A stretch of 64,000 nucleotides of DNA from assembly GCA_015698285.1 (NCBI GenBank), contig CP048685.1, positions 434,001-498,000 on the forward strand, given 5' to 3'. The notes below the pieces were generated by a model. It did no database searches. It was not told the origin of the DNA and saw nothing but the letters and a program-made list of their open reading frames with translations. The translations under genes and the position numbers were made by a program. This stretch comes from Candidatus Nitronauta litoralis. GTDB lineage: Bacteria; Nitrospinota; Nitrospinia; Nitrospinales; Nitrospinaceae. Position 1 is the first letter of the stretch, and every line of letters starts with the position of its first letter. Shown piece after piece: positions 1 through 8,365 of this stretch.

Positions 1-19
1 CTAATAAAGTCGAGTTCAT
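1..19 (-). CDS. 5' end of a gene running off the left edge
   Basis: A minus-strand ATG at 17-19 is preceded by a strong AGGAGG ribosome binding site five bases upstream, and the six visible codons read M-N-S-T-L-L without a stop. This is probably the start of a gene transcribed divergently from the TonB receptor. Nothing can be said about its product. Confidence 0.5.
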
Positions 20-164
20 GAATTCCTCCTAAGCAAAGTTAATAAAAATAATATCGACTTATCTTTACCATTTTAACACGGATTTAGCCATAAGTTTTTA
101 GTTGCAATTAATTCAATAAGTTAATAATGTAGCTACATTCGCCTCCGAAGGAAAAAAATTTGCT

Positions 165-2303
165 ATGCTAAAATATTTAATTCGGATATTTAAATATTGG
201 CTTGGGAAATTTCGGTTTTCAACCAAAAGTTTTCCTAAAGCACTGTTTGAATTTGCACTCCTCTCACTCTTTCTTACTTTCCTTTGCGTATTTTGCACTA
301 CAAAGTTCTTAATCGCCGAAGAAAACTTCCAGAATTTATCTGAAGAGGAAAAAAGAATTTTGAACATGGGGATCCAGGAATTACTCCAAATGGACGTCGT
401 GGTCACCTCGGTAAGCAAAAAACCGCAAAAAATTGATGAAACTGCCTCTGCCGTATTTGTAGTCACTCAGGAAGACATAAGGAGAAGTGGTGCAGTCAAT
501 ATAATGGAAGCCCTGAGAATTGTTCCTGGTGTTCAAGTCTCAAAGATCAATCAAAATCGTTATGCAATTTCCATCAGGGGCTTCAATAGGCGTTTAGGCT
601 CAGACAAACTTCTGGTTCTTATGGACGGAAGGACATTGTACAGCCCATCTGCTGCGGGAGTTTTCTGGCTGGGGCAAGACACTCTTTTAGAGGACATTGA
701 TCGTATTGAGGTAATTCGAGGTCCGGGTGCTTCTTTATGGGGTTCCAACGCTGTTGCCGGTGTAATTAATATAAAAACCAAATCTTCTCATGACACTAAG
801 GGAGCTCTCGTGTCAGGCGGGATAGGGAATGAGGAGAGAGGTTTTTCTTCTCTTAGATACGGGGGTTCCATTAGTGAAGGATTGGATTTCAGGGTCTACG
901 GAAAATACCGATCACGCGATGGGGGGGAAAACCTAAATGGCACAGACGGTATTGATGATAAAGAAATAGCCCAGGGGGGATTTCGCGCAGATTGGGAAGT
1001 TGATGATGATACTGATCTCACCTTCCAGGGGGATATTTACAACGCAGATGCAGGACTGGATTTTTTAAGCCGTTTTGTTTCTCTTCAACAAGGCTCCATC
1101 CCTTTTCAAGGAATCACCACGCAAAAAGGGGGAAATTTCTTATCCAGATTCAGTAAAACCTTTACAGATGAATCAAAGTTAAAAGCTCAAGTTTATTATG
1201 ATCGGCTTGAAAGGGAATCCTCGGTTCCATTCGATAATGTAGTCGATCAGTTTGATTTTGAATTCCAGCATGACTTTAAATTCCAGGATAGACACCGGGT
1301 TTCCTGGGGAGCAAACTATCGCCTTTCAAATTTCAATTTCACCAGCACCAATATTGTGGACTTTCCCAATAACCTGACACACCTCTATGGTTTTTTTGTC
1401 CACGATGAAATATCACTGATTTCGGATTTTTGGAACATTATTGTCGGCTCTAAGTTTGAGCACAATCAGTTTTCAGGCTGGGAAATTCAACCCAATATAA
1501 GGACAAACATACGATTCACCGAACAACATTCTGTATGGGCGGCAGTGTCGAGAGCCGTTCGTATTCCAACCATCTCGGAAGAGGCGGCCATGATTAACCG
1601 AGCCTTAGTTCCTCCAGGAGGAGGATTGCCCCTGCCTCTGTTGCTCAGGGAAGAAAACCAGGGAAACCTGAACGCAGAAAGTTTACTGGCCTATGAAGCC
1701 GGTTACAGGTTTAAATTGAATTCCAAATTCTACTTTGACATTTCAGGTTTTTATTTTGACTACGACGATATTATTGAGTTCACTCAGTTGCCTCCATCAT
1801 TCCGGTTTATGCCCTTCCCTTCCCACTTGCAAATTACTGCAAAAAATGAAAATTCCCTCGAGGGAAAAGCCTACGGTGTTGAATTAGCCAGCCAATGGCA
1901 GATCTTGCCTCAATTAAAACTTGCCGGAAGTTATTCTTATCTTGATGTAGATTTGAAACCTACCAAATTCAACACGTTTATTCCTCAGGACTTTAGTAGT
2001 GAAGGCGATTTGGATGCCGAGGGCGACCCCAACCACGTATTGTCTGCAAGGGCCTACATCAACCTGCTTAAAAACCTTGATTTTGATATTTTATATTATT
2101 TCACTTCCAACAATTCGATAAGGAGAATTCCTTCCTATCACAGGCTCGACCTGAGGTTAGGCTGGAGGCCAATAAAAGAACTGGAACTCTCATTGGTGGG
2201 GCAGAACATTGCTGATGAAAAACATTTTGAATTAAACGAACTTTTGGAAAGAGCTACTCAAACAGAAAGAAGTTATTACTTTAAAGCGACAGTAAATTTT
2301 TAA
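165..2303 (+). CDS. TonB-dependent outer-membrane receptor
   Basis: The 712-residue protein has the layout of a TonB-dependent receptor. A hydrophobic export segment lies near residues 25-47. A plug domain follows at about residues 85-205, with the typical run from ETASAVFVVTQEDI through the RGFN segment and VIRGPGASLWG. The remainder is a long beta-barrel ending in an aromatic residue (VNF). Such receptors use TonB energy to import iron chelates, cobalamin, sugars or other large ligands; the ligand cannot be read here. The start is ATG with only a weak AAGGA upstream, and the N-terminus before the signal segment is unusually long. The next gene, 29 bases downstream, is a YfiR-like periplasmic protein followed by a CHASE8 kinase, so the receptor may feed a signalling relay as well as transport. 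Confidence 0.9.
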   Translation: MLKYLIRIFKYWLGKFRFSTKSFPKALFEFALLSLFLTFLCVFCTTKFLIAEENFQNLSEEEKRILNMGIQELLQMDVVVTSVSKKPQKIDETASAVFVVTQEDIRRSGAVNIMEALRIVPGVQVSKINQNRYAISIRGFNRRLGSDKLLVLMDGRTLYSPSAAGVFWLGQDTLLEDIDRIEVIRGPGASLWGSNAVAGVINIKTKSSHDTKGALVSGGIGNEERGFSSLRYGGSISEGLDFRVYGKYRSRDGGENLNGTDGIDDKEIAQGGFRADWEVDDDTDLTFQGDIYNADAGLDFLSRFVSLQQGSIPFQGITTQKGGNFLSRFSKTFTDESKLKAQVYYDRLERESSVPFDNVVDQFDFEFQHDFKFQDRHRVSWGANYRLSNFNFTSTNIVDFPNNLTHLYGFFVHDEISLISDFWNIIVGSKFEHNQFSGWEIQPNIRTNIRFTEQHSVWAAVSRAVRIPTISEEAAMINRALVPPGGGLPLPLLLREENQGNLNAESLLAYEAGYRFKLNSKFYFDISGFYFDYDDIIEFTQLPPSFRFMPFPSHLQITAKNENSLEGKAYGVELASQWQILPQLKLAGSYSYLDVDLKPTKFNTFIPQDFSSEGDLDAEGDPNHVLSARAYINLLKNLDFDILYYFTSNNSIRRIPSYHRLDLRLGWRPIKELELSLVGQNIADEKHFELNELLERATQTERSYYFKATVNF

Positions 2304-2332
2304 TATTAGAAATTTTTCAATTAGTAATTGAC

Positions 2333-2869
2333 GTGATATTAAACAAAACGTTACTCATTATTTTAATATTTTTTATTGCGGACCTTTGGGTTTTCACCCG
2401 GTACAGCTTGGGAAATGAAACCCAAAGGAGAGAATATATTATTAAGGCCAGTTTTATTCTAAAATTTCCTGCCTTCATCAATTGGCCAATTGAAAGCAGC
2501 CCGATGAATCTTTGTGTCCCATCAGATGACCCTTATAGAAATATCTGGAAGGCCCTTGAAAAAAATACCGCTAATCTGGTTCCATTTAATTTTTATGACT
2601 TAAAAAACTACTCAAACTATGGGAAATGTCATATTTTATTTATATCGGGCCAAAAGGGACAGATAATTGAAAGAGTGGTTTCAATGGTAAGAGGAAAACC
2701 TGTACTGGTTATCGGGGACACCTCTGGCAACCTTGAAAAAGGCGTCGGGATTAACTTTCTCATTGCAGAAAATCGCGTTCGATTTGAAATAAACCGCAAA
2801 TCTTTAAGAGCCAAAAACCTCAAAGTTTCTTCAGAATTGTTAGGTTTGGCCTACAGGGTTCTGGAATAA
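2333..2869 (+). CDS. YfiR-like (DUF4154) periplasmic protein
   Basis: This 178-residue protein has a GTG start and an N-terminal signal or anchor segment (residues 1-25). Its body matches the YfiR/DUF4154 family: a REYIIKASFILKFPAFINWP-type opening, a central FISG segment, and a C-terminal part with GVGINFLIAENRVRFEIN and LKVSSELLGLAYRV. YfiR proteins sit in the periplasm and hold down a membrane partner that carries a CHASE8 sensor (YfiN). Here the stop codon overlaps the ATG of exactly such a CHASE8 protein, but the partner's output is a histidine kinase rather than a diguanylate cyclase. The role as periplasmic regulator of that kinase is inferred from family and overlap. Confidence 0.85.
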   Translation: MILNKTLLIILIFFIADLWVFTRYSLGNETQRREYIIKASFILKFPAFINWPIESSPMNLCVPSDDPYRNIWKALEKNTANLVPFNFYDLKNYSNYGKCHILFISGQKGQIIERVVSMVRGKPVLVIGDTSGNLEKGVGINFLIAENRVRFEINRKSLRAKNLKVSSELLGLAYRVLE

Positions 2870-4335
2870 TGAAGTTCTTCAACTCACTTTCAATAAAATG
2901 GAAAATCATATTATTAATTGTGGTGAGTTCTGTATTCTCCCTTCTAATCGTTTGCTTCGTTTTTGTGTACAAGGATTTAAGCCTTTTCAAGAGCATCTAT
3001 CTTAATAATCTGTCGAATATGGCATCCATTATCGGTCATTCAAGCCGAGCCGCTTTGTTTTTCGAAGACAAAGAAGCCGCTGAAAAAATTCTTTCTTCAT
3101 TAAAAGAAGAAAAACAAATTCATTATGCGGCTTTATATAACTCCGCCGGAGAAATCTTCCAGGAGTTTGGGAGTCTTGATTCTGAAAAATTCAAAATCAA
3201 ACAAAATGATAATTATTCAATTTTTGGTCCGGGTTTTTTCAATTTCGATACTCCAGTTTCATTGAAGGGAAAAGTGATCGGACGTCTTGTCTTATACGGA
3301 GAGTTAAATGAATACCAGAATATTGTTAAGAATTATCTGATTTTTGTGGCTATTACTTTTTGGGGAATCGTTGGTTTGGTTGTGTTTTTTGCCATAAAGA
3401 CTCACAAGATAATATCCACTCCAATTTTATCCCTGGCGAGCACAGCCAGAGAAATTTCCCAAAATCCTGATTTTTCCTTAAGAGTGAAATCAAAGACCCG
3501 GGGAGAGATTGGAACCTTATTTTCTGCATTTAATTCAATGCTATCAGAGCTGGAGAAAAGGGATGAGGAGTTGCTGGATTATAAAAACCATTTAGAAGAT
3601 ATGGTTAAAGAAAGAACCGAAAACCTGCAAAAAACGAATGAATTGCTGGTTAATGAAATTGAGGAAAAAAAAGTAATCCAGAACAAGCTTGGGCATTCTC
3701 TGAATGAAAAGGAAATATTACTTAAAGAGGTTCAACATCGCGCAAAAAATAATATGCAGATTTTGTCCAGTTTAATTTGGCTCCAAACCCAGGAAATGGA
3801 AGACAGGTGTTGTGCTGAAAAGTTTGAAGAGTTTGGAAACCGTGTACGCTCCATGGCTCTGGTACACGAAAAGGTTATCGAATCTTCCAACCTAAAAGAA
3901 ATCGACATGAGAGATTATTTGAACGAATTTTCCAATGAATTGGGAAATGCTTTATTTAAAAACAGTAAAGAGGTTGGTTTGGAGGTTAAATGCGGCAGAT
4001 TTCATCTCGATATGGACAGGACTCTGGCATGCGGATTAATTGTGAACGAGCTTGTTTCCAATGCCTACAAGCATGGCTTCCCGGGAAAAACAAAGGGAGA
4101 AATCGAAATTTGCGGCTATTGTGAAAACGAAAAAACAGTGATATTAAGCGTTACCGATAATGGCATCGGGTTTCCCGAAGGATTTGACATCGAAAATGTT
4201 TCTTCTTTAGGATTAGATATTGTAAAGTCTTTAACTAAAGAGAAGTTAGGTGGAAACGTTTCCTTGAGCAATAAAGGCAAAACCCAAATTTCAATCGAAT
4301 TTAATAAGGATTCTACCAACCATGGAAACTACTGA
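2869..4335 (+). CDS. CHASE8-HAMP sensor histidine kinase (HisKA_2 type)
   Basis: A 488-residue membrane kinase. A transmembrane helix at about 13-33 is followed by a periplasmic CHASE8-like domain (about 40-145, with SRAALFFEDKEAAEKIL), a second helix (about 150-172), a HAMP domain (about 175-228), a coiled coil and a HisKA_2/HWE-type transmitter. The probable phospho-accepting His is H290 in VQHRAKNN. The C-terminal ATPase domain shows NELVSNAYKHGF (N box) and DNGIGFPEG. Its start overlaps the stop of the YfiR-like gene and its own end overlaps the response regulator by 14 bases, so the three genes are translationally coupled. The likely signal path is YfiR-like protein to CHASE8 to response regulator. 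The ligand is unknown. Confidence 0.92.
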   Translation: MKFFNSLSIKWKIILLIVVSSVFSLLIVCFVFVYKDLSLFKSIYLNNLSNMASIIGHSSRAALFFEDKEAAEKILSSLKEEKQIHYAALYNSAGEIFQEFGSLDSEKFKIKQNDNYSIFGPGFFNFDTPVSLKGKVIGRLVLYGELNEYQNIVKNYLIFVAITFWGIVGLVVFFAIKTHKIISTPILSLASTAREISQNPDFSLRVKSKTRGEIGTLFSAFNSMLSELEKRDEELLDYKNHLEDMVKERTENLQKTNELLVNEIEEKKVIQNKLGHSLNEKEILLKEVQHRAKNNMQILSSLIWLQTQEMEDRCCAEKFEEFGNRVRSMALVHEKVIESSNLKEIDMRDYLNEFSNELGNALFKNSKEVGLEVKCGRFHLDMDRTLACGLIVNELVSNAYKHGFPGKTKGEIEICGYCENEKTVILSVTDNGIGFPEGFDIENVSSLGLDIVKSLTKEKLGGNVSLSNKGKTQISIEFNKDSTNHGNY

Positions 4336-5338
4336 AACCAAAATCCTGATAGTTGAGGATGAAACACTTGTCTCCCTGCATCTAAAAAGGTCTTTGGAAA
4401 ACCTCGGCTACAAAGTCAGTGATACGGTGGGGTCTGGAGAAAAGGCCCTAAACCACTTATCCGAGGATACCCCTGACCTCATATTAATGGATATTATGCT
4501 TGATGGGAAACTGGATGGAATCTCCACTTCAGAAAAAATAAAAAACAAGCATAAGGTCCCGATTATTTATTTAAGTGCCTACTCAGACAATAAAACTCTG
4601 GGAAGAGCAAAATTGACCGAACCGAGCGGATACCTCACAAAACCCTTCAAGGATCAGGATTTAAAAACCACAATTGAATTAGCGTTGCACAATTTCAAAA
4701 GTGAGGACAAAAAAGACAAGGATTACGGTTGGATATTAAAAATTCTTAATAGCGCAAACTGCCCCCTTCTGGCTTGTGATCCGGAAGGGGTAATTCAGAT
4801 CGCTACCAAATCTATTGAAAACCTTTTTGAGGTCTCACCGGAAAAGTTCCTGGGTTCGCCTCTGGAAAGCATAATTGAGATATCCAACCCATTAGGAAAT
4901 GACGTCAATTTAGATGTCCAGCAAAATCTAAGAAAAAGAAACATGTTGTATTTTGGTTGGATGAATATTAAGGCTTTTGGAAAGGAGGTAAATGGGGCTT
5001 CAGTGATTTTACAGCCTCTGATAAATGAAGACAAAGAACTGATCGGAGGTGCCCTGGTATTAAAAAAGAAGGAAGAAGAAAAAATGGAAATCGTTGAGCA
5101 AAATCAGCTCAACAACAATCTTTGCGAATTAATCAACCAAATTGTAAAACCCGCCTTAGACATTGAAATGTGCCCGTGGTGCAAAAAAATATATGACCCC
5201 AACCAGAAGAAATGGGTGAATATAGAAATCTTTATCCGCCAAAAGACAATTGATGATACATCCCATTGCATTTGCCCGGGGTGCGCGACATCTTTAGGTC
5301 TGGATTTGAAAAAAATAAAGAAGGACAATCTAAACTAG
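4322..5338 (+). CDS. response regulator with PAS domain and zinc-ribbon-like tail
   Basis: 338 residues. An N-terminal receiver domain (1-125) has the acidic pair at 12-13, the phosphorylatable D57 in LILMDIML and the conserved Lys in TKPF. A PAS-like domain covers about 135-250. The C-terminal tail carries CPWC about 33 residues before CICPGC, the pattern seen at the end of many PAS-containing regulators (C-x2-C, aromatic/Glu-rich middle, SH-x-I-CPxC); it probably binds a metal. There is no DNA-binding or catalytic output domain, so the protein probably acts through protein contacts. It overlaps the upstream kinase gene by 14 bases and is its obvious partner. It converges on the XRE gene, with the two stop codons overlapping by four bases. 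Confidence 0.88.
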   Translation: METTETKILIVEDETLVSLHLKRSLENLGYKVSDTVGSGEKALNHLSEDTPDLILMDIMLDGKLDGISTSEKIKNKHKVPIIYLSAYSDNKTLGRAKLTEPSGYLTKPFKDQDLKTTIELALHNFKSEDKKDKDYGWILKILNSANCPLLACDPEGVIQIATKSIENLFEVSPEKFLGSPLESIIEISNPLGNDVNLDVQQNLRKRNMLYFGWMNIKAFGKEVNGASVILQPLINEDKELIGGALVLKKKEEEKMEIVEQNQLNNNLCELINQIVKPALDIEMCPWCKKIYDPNQKKWVNIEIFIRQKTIDDTSHCICPGCATSLGLDLKKIKKDNLN

Positions 5339-5763
5339 TTCTGGTGGTCCACCCCGGAAAGATAACCCAATATATTGGCTTTTTGGACTGGCGAAGCACT
5401 GGTGTATATTTTTACCAGTTTCTCAACCAACCCTTTAAGCTTTTCATCATGTAAAATTTTAGGATCAATTCCAAATTGAGCCTGGTCCAGGTTTTCATAT
5501 TCCCCAGTCCGGATAATTTCCGCCTGCCCTTTATTCATATCCCCTTTTCCAGTCAGCAACCAAAGAACATCCAAATTAGTGAATTCATGCAACTTGGACA
5601 GAGTTTCTGCTGAAGGCAGGCAATTACCATTCTCAATTTCAGACAAGCTGCCGGGAGAGATCCCAATATCTTTGGCTAGTTTGTTACCTTTTAAGGAATG
5701 CTCTTTTCGCCAAAGCTTTAATCGCTGCCCTAACAGCAACTTTTTATTTTTTGAGTTATCCAT
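5335..5763 (-). CDS. XRE-family helix-turn-helix regulator
   Basis: 142 residues. An N-terminal HTH_XRE domain (about 8-70) contains KLAKDIGISPGSLSEIENG, followed by the LLTGKGDM motif common in phage-repressor-like and stand-alone XRE regulators. The C-terminal half (about 75-142) is short and helical and I do not recognise it. A perfect TTTACTGTAAA palindrome lies just upstream of its start with a second near-copy 36 bases further away, which suggests that it represses itself. Confidence 0.85.
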   Translation of the reverse strand: MDNSKNKKLLLGQRLKLWRKEHSLKGNKLAKDIGISPGSLSEIENGNCLPSAETLSKLHEFTNLDVLWLLTGKGDMNKGQAEIIRTGEYENLDQAQFGIDPKILHDEKLKGLVEKLVKIYTSASPVQKANILGYLSGVDHQN

Positions 5764-5768
5764 AAAGA

Positions 5769-5813
5769 TTTACTGTAAAACTATTAAGGGAATAAGTCGT
5801 TTAATTTACAGTA
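5769..5813. promoter_or_regulatory. probable XRE operator pair
   Basis: TTTACTGTAAA (5769-5779) is a perfect 11-bp palindrome six bases upstream of the XRE start codon. TTTACAGTA (5805-5813) repeats most of it. Paired palindromes next to an XRE gene are typical autoregulatory operators. Binding is inferred. Confidence 0.5.
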
Positions 5814-6187
5814 TTTCTAATTTTTTTCAATCTCTTTTTTTCCTTATGCCAATTATTATAAGGAAATTCAATGTATTAATTCATCGCTAAATGGAAATAT
5901 CATCATGAAGATAAATAATCCGACAGTACGCTTTGCAAGCCAACCATTATTTCCTCCACCAAATACCACTTTTAAATTGAGCTGTTAAAAACAGAGTCTG
6001 ATAATTTTTGGGCAGTGAGTGGGCTTTAATCCTTCTCGGATGTTTTTTGTTGGCACTTTTCAGACCATGCAGATCTAATTGTCTTTCCCCTCGGCTCCTA
6101 TTTCGATTCTATGCATATATGTCCCCTGCCAATTGTTCTTACTTCAAAAATATTATTTTTCCAACGACTATAAAAAACATAAGCTTT
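5814..6187. other. AT-rich intergenic region, nothing recognised
   Basis: About 370 bases between the XRE gene promoter and the 3' end of the hybrid kinase. Open frames here lack ribosome binding sites and family features. I see no RNA gene or clear terminator. Confidence 0.5.
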
Positions 6188-7729
6188 TCAACTTCCAAGT
6201 TCCTGTTTTACAACCCTCAATAATTGTTCCATATCAATTGGTTTGACCAAATAGTGAATAAACCCTTCAGAAAGAGCACGGTCAATATCTTTTGTCATGG
6301 CGTTTGCACTAATAGCAATAACCGGAATATTTTTGGTTTCCTCCATTTTTTTCAATTCCTTTAAAGCATGCACTCCATCTATGCCAGGCAAGTTGATGTC
6401 CATTAAAATCAGGTCGGGCTGGTGGGTTTGAGCTAATTGAATACCCGTTTTTGCATCCGAGGCTTTTAACAAGGAAATATCCTCTCGAGTTGAAAATTTT
6501 GATTCCATTAGCCTCAAATTGGCGGGATTATCTTCCACATACAAAAGACTATGGCTTCCTGTCTTTTTATATCCGGATAACTCATCGCTATCCATGCCAA
6601 TATCGCTCAAACTCCCGCCTCCATAGCTGTCTTCCTCTCTTCCCATTGGCAACTCAATAATCATACATGTCCCTTCTCCCTCTTTACTCCTAACCTCAAT
6701 GCTTCCCCTCATGAGATCCATCAGATCCTTGCAAATTGTCAACCCGATACCTGTTCCTGAAATTTCAGAATTTTCTTTCCCAAGACGGTCAAAGGGTGTA
6801 AATATCCTTGATTGCATTTCTCTGGACAACCCCATTCCACTGTCCTCAACAAATATTTTCACTGAATTTGGAAAGTTATTTTTACCATAAATTTTTACTC
6901 TTCCATATTCACGGTTATATTTGATCCCGTTGGAAATCAAGTTCATTAAAACCTGTTTAAGTCGAACTCTATCCCCAACCACCCAAAAATCCTTATCTCC
7001 AGATATATCATTTTGGATTTGTATTCCCAATTGATCCGCTAATGGCTTAAGAAGCTTTAACACTTCTTCCAAAACCAATTTGACTTCAATGGATTCAAGG
7101 GAAAGAGTAATTTCTCTAGATTCAATTTCAGATAGCTCTAAAACTTCATCAATGAGTGATAATAAATGTTTACCCGCTTTAAGTATTTCTTCAACGCTTT
7201 CCTTCTGATCATCGCTTAAGTTTTGGGCCGGATTGTGAATCAACACCTGGGAAAAACCCAATATTGCATTCATAGGGGTTCGCAACTCATGGCTCATGCG
7301 GGAAAGAAATTCGGTTTTGGCCTTGTTACTCTGCTCCGCCAGTTTCATGGCTTTGCGCATTTCAATATTTTCAAGGCACTGCTTTAAAACAACTTCAGAC
7401 AGGGATTTTTTTGGTAAATAATCAGCCGCCCCACTTTTAATAGCCTTTGCCGCCAGGAGTTCATCCCCTTCACCCGTCATCAAAACAACTGAACAATAGG
7501 GATCAATTTTTAACAACTGATCCAGAACATCCATACCATTAATATCAGGGAGGTTGTAATCCAGGAATACAATATCGTATTTACCCTCCTCAAAGCTTTC
7601 TATACAAGGTTTTCCGAGGGCATATTCATCCACTTTGTACAATAAAGTGGTTTTTTTCAAATAACGCTGGAATGACATACGATCTACCTGATCGTCCTCT
7701 ATAAGCAATAAATTAAAGGTTTTATTCAT
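6188..7729 (-). CDS. hybrid kinase: receiver - HisKA - HATPase - receiver
   Basis: The preferred start is the ATG at 7727-7729, preceded by GAGGGGAGTC; it gives 513 residues, and the frame extends 13 codons further upstream without a ribosome binding site. An N-terminal receiver has D57 in IVFLDYNLP. A HisKA domain has H147 in SRMSHELRTPMNAILGF. The HATPase domain shows NLISNGIKYN and GTGIGLTI. A second receiver (about 395-510) has LILMDINLPGIDG and LVKPID. It has no membrane segment, so it is a cytoplasmic hub that receives and passes on phosphate. It lies last in a minus-strand run after the CHASE kinase and the CheY-like regulator, 158 bases below the latter. Confidence 0.92.
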   Translation of the reverse strand: MNKTFNLLLIEDDQVDRMSFQRYLKKTTLLYKVDEYALGKPCIESFEEGKYDIVFLDYNLPDINGMDVLDQLLKIDPYCSVVLMTGEGDELLAAKAIKSGAADYLPKKSLSEVVLKQCLENIEMRKAMKLAEQSNKAKTEFLSRMSHELRTPMNAILGFSQVLIHNPAQNLSDDQKESVEEILKAGKHLLSLIDEVLELSEIESREITLSLESIEVKLVLEEVLKLLKPLADQLGIQIQNDISGDKDFWVVGDRVRLKQVLMNLISNGIKYNREYGRVKIYGKNNFPNSVKIFVEDSGMGLSREMQSRIFTPFDRLGKENSEISGTGIGLTICKDLMDLMRGSIEVRSKEGEGTCMIIELPMGREEDSYGGGSLSDIGMDSDELSGYKKTGSHSLLYVEDNPANLRLMESKFSTREDISLLKASDAKTGIQLAQTHQPDLILMDINLPGIDGVHALKELKKMEETKNIPVIAISANAMTKDIDRALSEGFIHYLVKPIDMEQLLRVVKQELGS

Positions 7730-7887
7730 GACTCCCCTCAAACCACATTTTTTATATTTCCCAATCAACTGTTATTTGCATTACAAATAAAATTTAAGAT
7801 TAGAAAACCAGTATTATTATTCTTTATAATTCCAGCGCTCTCTGAAAACAGATTAACTCTGAGGAACTTTTGCATAACCTCAACTTC

Positions 7888-8337
7888 TTATTCGGGTTTT
7901 ATTTCTTTTGGAAATTGGCAAAGTTTCCAGAATGAATCCAATGTAGATATAGTTTTAATGAATTTAGTGAAATCCAAAGGCTTCAAAATATACCCGGCCA
8001 CATTAAGGTTATAGGCTTTTAGAATATCCTTTTCTTCATCCGAAGTGGATAAAATATATACGGAAATGGGTTTCAGCTTTGGGTCTTTACGCAATTCCTG
8101 AAGGAATTCAATACCGTTCATTTTTGGCATGTTCAGATCAAGCAAAATAATATGCGGCGAAGGAATTTCCGGCTCTCCGTCTTTACTCCCCCTGAGCATT
8201 TCCAGGGCTTCTTCTCCATTTCCTGCAATATAAAGCGGGTTGGTTATATTATTTTTTTTAAAAGCTCTTTTGACATTTTTCACATCGACCTGATCATCTT
8301 CTACCAGGAGAAATTTGAGTTGTCCAAAATCAACCAT
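7888..8337 (-). CDS. single-domain response regulator, Rcp1-like
   Basis: 149 residues consisting only of a receiver domain. The acidic pair is in LLVEDDQVD, the phosphorylatable residue is D67 in IILLDLNMPKMNG, and the switch Ser and Lys are in YILSTS and ILKPLDF. The spacing, the N-terminal VEDDQVDVKNVKRAF and the C-terminal FWKLCQ resemble the Rcp1-type regulators that partner phytochrome-like kinases. It follows the CHASE kinase by 28 bases and is most likely its phosphorylation target. Confidence 0.92.
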   Translation of the reverse strand: MVDFGQLKFLLVEDDQVDVKNVKRAFKKNNITNPLYIAGNGEEALEMLRGSKDGEPEIPSPHIILLDLNMPKMNGIEFLQELRKDPKLKPISVYILSTSDEEKDILKAYNLNVAGYILKPLDFTKFIKTISTLDSFWKLCQFPKEIKPE

Positions 8338-8365
8338 GCCGTCTCCTTGAAAAAACGAAACGCAA

